From an uncultured Sphingobacteriales bacterium (lineage in GTDB: Bacteria > Bacteroidota > Bacteroidia > Chitinophagales > Chitinophagaceae), in contig CAMPKG010000026.1 of the NCBI GenBank assembly GCA_946887085.1, positions 1 to 16,874 on the forward strand: 16,874 bases of DNA, in the 5' to 3' direction. Below, piece after piece: positions 9,864 through 16,874 of this stretch. How positions within the stretch are numbered: position 1 is the first letter of the stretch; each line of letters starts with the position of its first letter. Position numbers and translations under genes: made by a program. The notes under the pieces were generated by a model that made no database searches, had not been told where the DNA came from, and was given only the letters and a program-made list of their open reading frames with translations.

Positions 9864-11234
9864 ATGACGAAATCTCAAAGGTTCCTGTTGAAACCTGTTC
9901 TGTTCATACTTTTTTCGCTGGCTATTGGTGAAGCCGGCGCACAAACCATAGATAAAATACTTGCCGTTGTTGGTAAAAACCGCATCATCCTGATGTCGGA
10001 GCTGGAAGGCGAAGCTGCGAACTATAAGCAGCAGGACCCCAACTTCAATGATACCATGAAATGCCAGCTGTTGCAGCAGATGATCATGCGCAAAATGCTG
10101 GTGGAGCAGGCTGAAAGGGACAGTATCGAAATAAGCGAGGAAGAAGTTGAAGGTACCATCGAGAACCGAATCCGCTACTATGTAAGCCTGTACGGATCGA
10201 AAGAGAAGCTCGAGGAAATTTCAGGTAAGACAGTTTACCAGCTGAAGGAAGAGAACAGGGAGATAATCAGGGAAGGCATGCTCGCCGAGCGTATGCAAGG
10301 CAAGATCCTGCAAAATGTAAAGATCACTCCCGCTGAAGTAAATGCATTCTTCAAGTCTGTGCCAGCGGACAGCCTGCCATTTTTTCCGGCTACTGTAGAA
10401 ATGGGACAGATAGTGATAGACCCACCCATCAATCCTGAGGTGGAAAAAATAACCCGGGAGAATCTTGAGAACATTCGCAAGCAGATAGTGCAGGATGGCA
10501 AAGACTTTGAAATGATGGCGTCCATTTATAGCCAGGACCCGGGCAGTCGTGACAACGGTGGAGACCTTGGAACTATCGGCCGTAAAGATGTTGTGCCTGA
10601 ATTTGCAGCGGCAGCGTTCAAACTGCAGAATGGAGAAGTATCACCAATAGTAAAAACCAAATTCGGTTTTCACATCATAAAAATGGTGAGAAGGCAGGGC
10701 GACCAGGCACACCTGAGACATATCCTGATACATCCTGAACGTACGAGCAGCGATTTCAAAATTGCTATGGAAAAACTGGATAGCGTGCGCTCGCAGCTGG
10801 TTGCCGGAACCATCACTTTCCAGGAGGCAGTTGGTAAATATTCTAACGACGAAGCATCGAACCGCACGGGTGGTATGATAGCCGATCCGCAAACCGGCAG
10901 CACCAGTATAGAGATAGATAAACTGGATCCCACCCTGGCGCTGATGATCGATTCACTGAAGCCCGGTAGTTATTCGTTGCCGCATGTTTTTGATAAAGGC
11001 GGCGGAGAAAAGTCTGCACGCATAGTATTGATGAAAGGTATCACTAAGCCGCACAAGGCCAACCTGACAGATGACTACGGCAGGTTGCAACAGGTGGCGC
11101 TCGAGCAGAAGAAGGCGAAAAGAATGGACGAATGGATAGCAGAGAATGCCTCGTCCTACTACATCAGGATCGACCCCGATTATGCAAATTGCAGTGCCTT
11201 GCAAATGATATCCGGAAGCAGCGCAAAGAGATAA
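9864..11234 (+). CDS. SurA-like periplasmic peptidylprolyl isomerase (parvulin type)
   Basis: It likely acts as a periplasmic chaperone and proline isomerase for outer-membrane protein folding. The 456 residues start with a signal peptide (MTKSQRFLLKPVLFILFSLAIGEAGA, likely cut before Q27), followed by a SurA_N-type helical domain (about 27-150, IDKILAVVGKNRIILMSELE). Next comes a first parvulin domain (about 175-276, with FEMMASIYSQDPGSRDNGGD, GRKDVVPEF and FGFHIIKM) and a second, more divergent one (about 284-392, AHLRHILIHP and KYSNDEASNRTGGMI). A C-terminal helix returns to the N-domain, as in SurA. SurA of E. coli has 428 residues with the same order. I chose the ATG at 9864 over a TTG at 9834 because it directly starts the signal peptide and the TTG lies in the predicted promoter. 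The stop codon is part of the terminator stem. Confidence 0.9.
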   Translation: MTKSQRFLLKPVLFILFSLAIGEAGAQTIDKILAVVGKNRIILMSELEGEAANYKQQDPNFNDTMKCQLLQQMIMRKMLVEQAERDSIEISEEEVEGTIENRIRYYVSLYGSKEKLEEISGKTVYQLKEENREIIREGMLAERMQGKILQNVKITPAEVNAFFKSVPADSLPFFPATVEMGQIVIDPPINPEVEKITRENLENIRKQIVQDGKDFEMMASIYSQDPGSRDNGGDLGTIGRKDVVPEFAAAAFKLQNGEVSPIVKTKFGFHIIKMVRRQGDQAHLRHILIHPERTSSDFKIAMEKLDSVRSQLVAGTITFQEAVGKYSNDEASNRTGGMIADPQTGSTSIEIDKLDPTLALMIDSLKPGSYSLPHVFDKGGGEKSARIVLMKGITKPHKANLTDDYGRLQQVALEQKKAKRMDEWIAENASSYYIRIDPDYANCSALQMISGSSAKR

Positions 11235-11271
11235 AAATGAGAAGCCCCGCAACGCGGGGCTTCTCATTTTT
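11233..11271. terminator. Bidirectional intrinsic terminator between convergent genes
   Basis: A perfect 18-bp stem (11233-11250 with 11254-11271) around the loop AAC has a GC core, GCCCCGC/GCGGGGC, flanked by AAAAATGAGAA/TTCTCATTTTT. The A-tract on one side and the T-tract on the other let it work on both strands, ending the SurA-like gene (+) and the SNF2 gene (-, stop at 11286). Its left arm includes the last two bases of the SurA-like stop codon. Confidence 0.9.
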
Positions 11272-11285
11272 AAAACTATTCACTA

Positions 11286-14200
11286 TTAACTAAACAGGAA
11301 TGCAATGTCCTCTTTGGTCAATCGTTTCAGGAAAGCATTGTCGTCTGACACCAGGTCGCTGGCAAGTGCGCGCTTACGTTCCTGGAGTATTAGCATCTTT
11401 TCTTCGATAGTTTCCTTACAAATAAGGCGGTAGGCAAAAATGTTTTTCGTCTGGCCGATACGGTGGGTACGGTCAATAGCCTGTTGCTCTACAGCGGGGT
11501 TCCACCATGGGTCTACTATGTAAACATAATCCGCCGCAGTAAGGTTTAGACCAATACCACCTGCCTTCAGAGATATCAGGAACACGCGGCAGTCCTCGTT
11601 GTTCTGGAAGAGCTGGATGTTGTTCTCACGTTCAGTAGAAGAGGAACTGCCATCGAAATAGGCGTAAGGAATGTCTTTCGATTCCAGTTCCTTCCGTATC
11701 AATCCCAGCATGCCGAGGAATTGCGAAAACACGAGCGCTTTGTGGTTGCCCACGTTCTCCATGATCTCACGCGTCAGCTCATCCAGTTTGATGGAATAGT
11801 TATGGAAACGTTCCGCCTCATTAAGTATAGCTGGTGAGTCGCATATCTGCCTGAGCTTGGTGAGGCCTTGCAGGATGTGAAAAGTAGAACGCTCCACACC
11901 CTTCTCGTCGATCATCCCAAGTATTTCCGACTGGTAGGTGCGGCGATAAGATTCGTAGATGCGGCGTTGCTCCGTACCCATTTCGCAGTAGAGTATGGTC
12001 TCTGTTTTTTCCGGCAGGTCTTTAGCTACCTGCTCCTTCGTGCGGCGAAGCATAAAAGGATAGGTGAGTTTCTTTAACTGCTGCTTGACCTCGTCCTCCT
12101 GGAACTTGTCGATAGGAGTAGCGAACTCGTTCATGAAAAACTCCCTGCTGCCCAGCATGCCGGGGTTGAGGAAGTTCATCTGCGCATACAGGTCAAAAGT
12201 ATTGTTTTGTACAGGCGTACCGCTCAGCGCCAGGCGGTTCTTGCAGGTCAGCAGCAGTGCTGCCTTTGCTACCTGGGATTGAGGGTTCTTTATCGATTGT
12301 GACTCATCCAGCACTACATAGTCGAACGTCATTTCCTTGAACGCTTTGATATCGCTGCGCATGGTGCCGTACGTAGTAATGATCACGTCAAAAGGTTCAA
12401 ACACTTTTTCGTTGATCATGCGCTTAGGGCCGTGGTGTATATGGTTGGTAAGGTCGGGTGTAAATTTCTTTATCTCGTTCTCCCAGTTATACATCAGCGT
12501 AGTGGGGCACACCACCAGGAATTTCGCACCCGGGTTGCTATTCTTATAGTGCTGGAAATAAGCCAGCGTCTGTACGGTTTTACCAAGACCCATATCATCG
12601 GCGAGAATGCCGCCCCAGCCTGCATCGCGAAGGAAGGCCAGCCATTGAAAACCCGTCAGCTGGTATGGCCGCAGGTCAGCTTTCAGTTCTGCCGGCGGAT
12701 TGATGCTGCTGAAATCATTCGATATGATATCGTTGAGCCTTTCTTTCTTTTCCTCCAGTTCCTGCTGCAATGCCTCCTCATCCATTTCGGCCAGCATCTC
12801 ATCCAGCACACTGAAATGGAATTTTTTAAGACGAAGTTTGTTGCCTTTAGCCTCGCCCATTTTTATGAGCAGGGCGTATTTCTTCAGCCACTCATCAGGT
12901 AGCAAACCAATGGAGCCATCATCCAGCTTCACAAAGTTCTGCTTCTGCGCCAGTGCTTTCTTCACTTCGATGATGGACACCGCCTGCTCGCCAAATACTA
13001 CTTCCACAGATGCATCGAACCAGTCGATGCCACTGCTGACGTGTATGCGTGTGTCAGGCTTATGGGCACTGATGCGCAGGTTCTTCAAACCTTCAAAGCC
13101 AAACATTTCTACTTCCCACTCGCGCATTACTTCTGTAAACCGGAAGAACCAGTTGTTGGATAATACAGACGTTGCCGGCAGGTAGAAGAAATGGTCCTTC
13201 TTATTGTATTGTATATCTGAGTGGATACCACTCAGCAGTTGTATCAATTGTTGTTCGGCAGCTTCGTTGCGCTGTACCACCTTCACGATCCCGTCCTGCG
13301 GTTGTATCATGTCGCCGAAGAAACCGTGGCGTATTTCCACACCGTTATAGGAGAACGCAGGTTGCAGTATCAGTACCTGCTCGCGCTCTTGTAAATATAT
13401 CTTGTATGCCGGAGTGGATTTTTCCACACGTTCTACCAGCTCCTCAGAGAAGTTGACATACACCACCTGGCTCCATTGCATCAGCTGCTCGCGCAGGAAC
13501 TGCGGCCAGTCTGCGGCGGAAACCACCAGCTGCCCGTCTGGTAAGAATTGTTCTGCCAATAGCACCTCGCCGGTGTTCGCTACAGCGTAAATAGTATAAT
13601 CGTGAACGAGCAATCCAGCATTCAGCATTTGCACATCGCCGAAGGGTATGTAAGTGTCGTCTATCCTCCAGGCTAATGACACAACATATTCGTTACCCCG
13701 TTTGTCGACACTAAGTTGCGCATGGGCTCGCTTACCTGACAATGCCACTGGCTCAAGGCTCGATGATTTCAGCACTTTCGTAGTGCTGTGCAAAAAGCAA
13801 AGCGGGTGCGCGGAATAACGCTCCAGTAGTTTATGGTATTTCGGTAGCAGGTATTCCCAGCTTTGGTCGCGCACTTCGTCTGCCGGGTCTTCTTTCAGTA
13901 CCTGTATATAATCATCATACAGGTCGCCGAAAGGAAGATTTTTCTTCAGGTATTTGAGTATCTCTTCAGGAGAGAATTTTCTAACTACAGGCAGCAGTTC
14001 TCTTTCATCTTCACGAAACTGGAGCGCATTCACGTATTGCTGTAGTTCCAGTTTCTCAATGCCATTGACAAAGCGTTTCTCGTCATCATCAACGTTGCCC
14101 GCTACCAGCAATATATTAACGAACGGGTACCAGCTGACACGAGTGTTGAATACGATGCCCAGCCTTTTCTCTTCATCTGCCGCCACAGTTTCTGTAACAA

Positions 14201-15038
14201 CAGTAGCAGTACGTACCGGCTGCTGCTGATATGTTATCTCGGGCTTCACAACTTTTTGTATCGAAGGATCGAGTACGCGAAGGAATGGTTTGCCATTCTC
14301 GTAAGTGAACGTAAACTTATTGGTCAGGTCGTCGTTCAGGCTGTAGCCGTATTGTTTCAGCAGCTTGTTCTTCTGTTCGTCCCAGTTGTGCAGCGATTGA
14401 AAATATTCAGGACCGAATGTTTTCAGCAACTGAACAAACAATGTTGCCTTATGCACGCAAAGCGGATGGTTCTTCTCCTCGCATCCGCAGGAAGTATCAA
14501 AATACCTGTCGTCGTTTTGCTTGATGACCACTTTATAGGTCAGGTCGCCATCAGGTACTTCTGCTTCTATCGTGTCGTTCTTACTGGATGTTAGTATCGC
14601 TTTGTTGTTCGATGCCGACATTTCTGCACGCTCCATCACCTCGGGAGATGCAAATACGCGCAGCATCTGCATGCTTACCTGGCGCATGCGCACTACGGTA
14701 TGCTTCTGGTCGTAGGTGATATCGGTATTCTCGAAGAAGCCGCTTTGTACTATATCATTCAATTGAAATAGTGCCGCCACTTCATGCCTGCATATTTCAC
14801 CAAGGTTGTACGGACATTGACAACGGATGGAAAGATTCTTTGCGTCGAAGTATTTATTGACGGTAACAGTGTAGTAGTTCTGGTAAAGGTCGTTGCGCAC
14901 CCTGAAACGTACCTGTTCCAGCAAGTGGTCTACATCAAGTAGCTGTGCTCCGGCAGTATGGAAGATCTTTTTTCCGCGACGGATCACTTCTTCTGTGCCA
15001 TGGTTATAGACGTGTTTTAACAGCGGTGGTAATGACAT
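11286..15038 (-). CDS. SNF2-family helicase/ATPase with two SWIM-type zinc motifs
   Basis: It is probably a DNA translocase of the Swi2/Snf2 superfamily acting in the cytoplasm or nucleoid; its substrate is unknown. The 1250 residues show, near the N-terminus, C73-x-C75-x7-C83-x-H85 (a SWIM zinc motif) and then C184-x-C186-x7-C194-x-H196 with the same spacing. A long central region (about 200-780) without motifs I can name may match the bacterial SNF2-associated domain. The ATPase core begins near 785: LRPYQLTGFQWLAFLRDAGWGG, motif I DDMGLGKTVQ (GKT near 818), motif II DESQ (near 910), SGTPVQNN and the LRRTKEQV stretch. The C-terminal lobe has FSQFLGMLGLIRKEL (near 1104), GGIGLNLTAADYVYIVDPWWNPAVE and HRIGQT (near 1188). 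A GGAG Shine-Dalgarno lies 8 bases before the ATG. Similar proteins are widespread in Bacteroidota chromosomes. Confidence 0.93.
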   Translation of the reverse strand: MSLPPLLKHVYNHGTEEVIRRGKKIFHTAGAQLLDVDHLLEQVRFRVRNDLYQNYYTVTVNKYFDAKNLSIRCQCPYNLGEICRHEVAALFQLNDIVQSGFFENTDITYDQKHTVVRMRQVSMQMLRVFASPEVMERAEMSASNNKAILTSSKNDTIEAEVPDGDLTYKVVIKQNDDRYFDTSCGCEEKNHPLCVHKATLFVQLLKTFGPEYFQSLHNWDEQKNKLLKQYGYSLNDDLTNKFTFTYENGKPFLRVLDPSIQKVVKPEITYQQQPVRTATVVTETVAADEEKRLGIVFNTRVSWYPFVNILLVAGNVDDDEKRFVNGIEKLELQQYVNALQFREDERELLPVVRKFSPEEILKYLKKNLPFGDLYDDYIQVLKEDPADEVRDQSWEYLLPKYHKLLERYSAHPLCFLHSTTKVLKSSSLEPVALSGKRAHAQLSVDKRGNEYVVSLAWRIDDTYIPFGDVQMLNAGLLVHDYTIYAVANTGEVLLAEQFLPDGQLVVSAADWPQFLREQLMQWSQVVYVNFSEELVERVEKSTPAYKIYLQEREQVLILQPAFSYNGVEIRHGFFGDMIQPQDGIVKVVQRNEAAEQQLIQLLSGIHSDIQYNKKDHFFYLPATSVLSNNWFFRFTEVMREWEVEMFGFEGLKNLRISAHKPDTRIHVSSGIDWFDASVEVVFGEQAVSIIEVKKALAQKQNFVKLDDGSIGLLPDEWLKKYALLIKMGEAKGNKLRLKKFHFSVLDEMLAEMDEEALQQELEEKKERLNDIISNDFSSINPPAELKADLRPYQLTGFQWLAFLRDAGWGGILADDMGLGKTVQTLAYFQHYKNSNPGAKFLVVCPTTLMYNWENEIKKFTPDLTNHIHHGPKRMINEKVFEPFDVIITTYGTMRSDIKAFKEMTFDYVVLDESQSIKNPQSQVAKAALLLTCKNRLALSGTPVQNNTFDLYAQMNFLNPGMLGSREFFMNEFATPIDKFQEDEVKQQLKKLTYPFMLRRTKEQVAKDLPEKTETILYCEMGTEQRRIYESYRRTYQSEILGMIDEKGVERSTFHILQGLTKLRQICDSPAILNEAERFHNYSIKLDELTREIMENVGNHKALVFSQFLGMLGLIRKELESKDIPYAYFDGSSSSTERENNIQLFQNNEDCRVFLISLKAGGIGLNLTAADYVYIVDPWWNPAVEQQAIDRTHRIGQTKNIFAYRLICKETIEEKMLILQERKRALASDLVSDDNAFLKRLTKEDIAFLFS

Positions 15039-15070
15039 TCGTTGAGCTCCAGTTCAAAAAAAGCAAGCTC

Positions 15071-15078
15071 CAAAGGTA
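15071..15078 (-). promoter_or_regulatory. Candidate -7 element of the SNF2 gene
   Basis: On the minus strand TACCTTTG matches TAnnTTTG exactly, 32 bases before the ATG at 15038, and is identical to the element before metH. It follows the U-tract of the phosphate operon terminator. No -33 TTG stands at the usual spacing, because the terminator hairpin occupies that place. Confidence 0.4.
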
Positions 15079-15106
15079 ACAAAAAACGGCGGTATTCTGC
15101 CGCCGT
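15079..15106 (-). terminator. Intrinsic terminator of the DUF47-PiT operon
   Basis: A 7-bp stem ACGGCGG/CCGCCGT (15086-15092 with 15100-15106) and a 7-base loop are followed on the minus strand by TTTTTGTT. It lies about 30 bases after the PiT stop and just upstream of the SNF2 promoter region. Confidence 0.8.
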
Positions 15107-15137
15107 AGCAAGTTAAAAACGTGTAATCTATAATGTG

Positions 15138-16340
15138 TTACTTCATTCCAGCCAGGCTCACGAGGAAATAAACCAGCGCAGCAAGCCCCGCGCTCACTGG
15201 TATAGTGAGTATCCAGGCCCAGAGCAGGTTGATGGTTACCCCCCAGCGTACGGCAGATAAACGTTTGGTAGCGCCCACGCCCACGATAGAACCGGTGATC
15301 GTATGCGTAGTACTTACAGGTATCTTCAAAGCTTCGGTAATGAACAGGGTCACTGCACCCGCTGTCTCCGCGGCAACACCTTCGAAGGGAGTTACTTTGG
15401 TAATGCGTGTACCCATTGTTTTAATGATCTTCCAGCCCCCGCTCATCGTGCACGTTGCGATGGCCGTATAGCAGGCTCTCTGTACCCATACAGGCATATG
15501 CTGGAAAGTTTCGATAGAACCGCTGGGGATAATCGCCGCGGTGATGATACCCATTACTTTTTGCGCATCGTTACCGCCGTGGCCGATACTGAATGCCGCC
15601 GACGACACCAGCTGAGAGCGTTTCAGCCAAACTGTAGCGCGGGCCACGTTCAGCGTGCTGAGGAAAAGTGTGAATATCGCCATAAAGCCCAGCACAGAAC
15701 CCAGCAATATCCATTTGAAATTTTTTGTATCGAAGATCACACGTGCCAGGTACGATTCATAGTGCGTTTTAAGCTTGGTAGGGTCAAACTGCATGTTGTT
15801 CACCAGCAGGATAAACACTGCTAACAATACACCCATAGAAATGATCTTTGGCCAGGGGCCTTTCTTAAAGGAGTGTATGAACCAGATAGAAATGATGAAG
15901 GCGATGATCATACCCACCAGCGGGGCCAGCAGGATGAAGCTTACTGTTTTTATTACGGGCTCAGGGTTTACCGAGCTAAAGCCTGCGTGCGCGACAGCCG
16001 CGCCGGCAAAACCACCTATCAGCGTGTGCGAGGAACTCGACGGGATGCCAAACCACCAAGTCAGCAGGTTCCAGGAAATGGCCGCGATGAGGCCCGAAAA
16101 AACGACCGGCAGTGTGATGAATTCTTCTTTCACGGTTTTGGCAATAGTGTTGGCCACCCCATGGTCTTTAAATATGAAGAACGCCACGAAGTTGAACAAC
16201 GCTGCCCAAAGCACCGCCTGGAAAGGGGTCAGCACTTTGGTAGATACGATGGTGGCTATCGAGTTGGCCGCATCGTGAAAACCATTAATGTAATCGAATA
16301 TCAGTGCAAGTGCAATAATGACTATAAGCAATGTAGCCAT
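15138..16340 (-). CDS. PiT-family low-affinity inorganic phosphate transporter
   Basis: It is an inner-membrane symporter of (metal-)phosphate with a cation. The 400 residues are almost entirely hydrophobic, with some 10-12 helices, and show the duplicated signature of the family. GFHDAANSIAT (20-30) is mirrored by GHGGNDAQKVMG (253-264), and PSSSSHTLIGG (100-110) by PVSTTHTITGS (341-351). The internal soluble loop (about 183-208) is short. The gene begins 19 bases after the stop of a DUF47 (PhoU-like) gene, the usual partner of this type of transporter, so the two form one operon closed by the hairpin at 15086-15106. The ATG at 16340 puts the first helix immediately at the N-terminus, as normal for the family. 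Naming it pitA is plausible but the symbol is not certain. Confidence 0.94.
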   Translation of the reverse strand: MATLLIVIIALALIFDYINGFHDAANSIATIVSTKVLTPFQAVLWAALFNFVAFFIFKDHGVANTIAKTVKEEFITLPVVFSGLIAAISWNLLTWWFGIPSSSSHTLIGGFAGAAVAHAGFSSVNPEPVIKTVSFILLAPLVGMIIAFIISIWFIHSFKKGPWPKIISMGVLLAVFILLVNNMQFDPTKLKTHYESYLARVIFDTKNFKWILLGSVLGFMAIFTLFLSTLNVARATVWLKRSQLVSSAAFSIGHGGNDAQKVMGIITAAIIPSGSIETFQHMPVWVQRACYTAIATCTMSGGWKIIKTMGTRITKVTPFEGVAAETAGAVTLFITEALKIPVSTTHTITGSIVGVGATKRLSAVRWGVTINLLWAWILTIPVSAGLAALVYFLVSLAGMK

Positions 16341-16359
16341 AGGAGTAGCAGAGCTGTGT

Positions 16360-16874
16360 TTAAGCGTATTTAATGATGATCGACTCTATCACGTTAGCGG
16401 CGTCCTCGCATTTGTCCGTCACTATCTCCAGCATCTGGTACAGGTCTTTCTTTTTGATGATCTCAACCGGGTTCACATTAGAGGTGAAAAGGTGGCCCAT
16501 GCCTTTGTCCAGCAGGTCGTCGCCTTCGTTTTCCAGGCTGTTGATCAAAACACAACTCTCCATGATGGTGCGCAGGTCTTTCATATTCCTGAGTTCGAGC
16601 ACCGCTTTGTTCAGTGCGGTAACGGAACGTTTGATGATATCTGCGAAACCGATGGTGGTCTCATCCACTTCAGTAATGTAATAGTTCATCATACGCTTCG
16701 CGCCACCCCAGATATAATCTGCGATATCGTCCAGCGAAGTAGCCAGGTAGTGGATATCTTCCCTGTCGAACGGGGTGATGAAGTTGCTGCCCAGCTCTAT
16801 GAATATCTTATGGGTCACGTCGTCATTCTTATGTTCCCATTCTTCCAGGCTTTTCAGCATGGCTTCCCTCTTCG
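16360..16874 (-). CDS. DUF47 (PhoU-like) phosphate transport accessory protein, 5' end outside the window
   Basis: DUF47 proteins are PhoU-like helical bundles encoded beside PiT transporters, thought to modulate their activity. About 170 residues are visible; family members usually have 205-215, so some 40 N-terminal residues lie beyond the right edge. The frame stays open past the ATG at 16860 (residues KREA before it), and that ATG is therefore internal. Recognisable features are HKNDDVTHKIFIELGSNFIT and PFDREDIHYLATSLDDIADY. There are also D/E-xxx-D metal-binding pairs in DDIAD, ENEGD and DKCED, as in PhoU helices. The stop is 19 bases before the PiT start, on the same strand, indicating co-transcription with the DUF47 gene first. 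Confidence 0.9.
   Translation of the reverse strand, partial: KREAMLKSLEEWEHKNDDVTHKIFIELGSNFITPFDREDIHYLATSLDDIADYIWGGAKRMMNYYITEVDETTIGFADIIKRSVTALNKAVLELRNMKDLRTIMESCVLINSLENEGDDLLDKGMGHLFTSNVNPVEIIKKKDLYQMLEIVTDKCEDAANVIESIIIKYA

Noticed and set aside
11286..15038. SNF2 helicase as part of an anti-phage defence island
   Set aside because: SNF2 proteins occur in some defence systems, but the neighbours are phosphate transport and chaperone genes, with no nuclease, methylase or other defence partner, and no sign of recent transfer.
16860..16874. ATG at 16860 as the true start of the DUF47 gene
   Set aside because: The frame stays open upstream and about 40 residues of the family's N-terminus would be missing, so the start must lie outside the window.

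Overview
The window looks like chromosomal DNA of a member of the Bacteroidota, probably Chitinophagaceae or a close relative. The family assignment is inference. Supporting signs are: TAnnTTTG-type -7 promoter elements ahead of several genes, usually weak Shine-Dalgarno sequences, signal peptides cut before glutamine, a MetH without its homocysteine module, and a Pit/DUF47 phosphate pair. Genes are tightly packed and no gene-free stretch exceeds about 150 bases. I see no tRNA, rRNA, CRISPR array, insertion sequence, prophage or attachment site.

Layout. Positions 1-617 hold the 3' part of an unrecognised gene with a Bacteroidota-type C-terminal beta domain. Positions 669-4042 (+) hold the B12-dependent methionine synthase core (metH) and, overlapping its stop codon as TAATG, a membrane protein with degenerate PAP2 phosphatase motifs. 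Positions 4074-4673 (+) encode an outer-membrane beta-barrel protein that converges on pfkA (4676-5659, -) with only 2 bases between the stop codons. Positions 5710-8149 (-) form a SulP anion transporter / beta-carbonic anhydrase operon, closed by a strong hairpin terminator. A palindrome lies in the apparent sulP promoter. Position 8537 (-) starts a small unknown membrane-anchored or exported protein, divergent from a TPR protein (8685-9779, +), which is followed by a SurA-like periplasmic prolyl isomerase (9864-11234, +). A perfect 18-bp bidirectional terminator stem separates this from a 1250-residue SNF2 helicase with two SWIM-type zinc motifs (11286-15038, -). Positions 15138-16874 (-) hold a DUF47 (PhoU-like) / PiT phosphate transport operon with its own terminator; the DUF47 gene runs off the right edge.

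How the genes work together. Three units make functional sense. SulP plus carbonic anhydrase probably handles bicarbonate or another anion and its interconversion with CO2. DUF47 plus PiT takes up phosphate. The TPR and SurA-like proteins, with the separate beta-barrel protein, belong to the cell envelope. MetH, PfkA and the SNF2 protein are core or widespread genes without an obvious link to their neighbours. I found no convincing new multi-gene system. The most checkable oddities are the tandem SWIM motifs in the SNF2 protein, the palindrome in the sulP promoter spacer, the divergent pair of apparently leaderless genes, and the unknown 99-residue protein.
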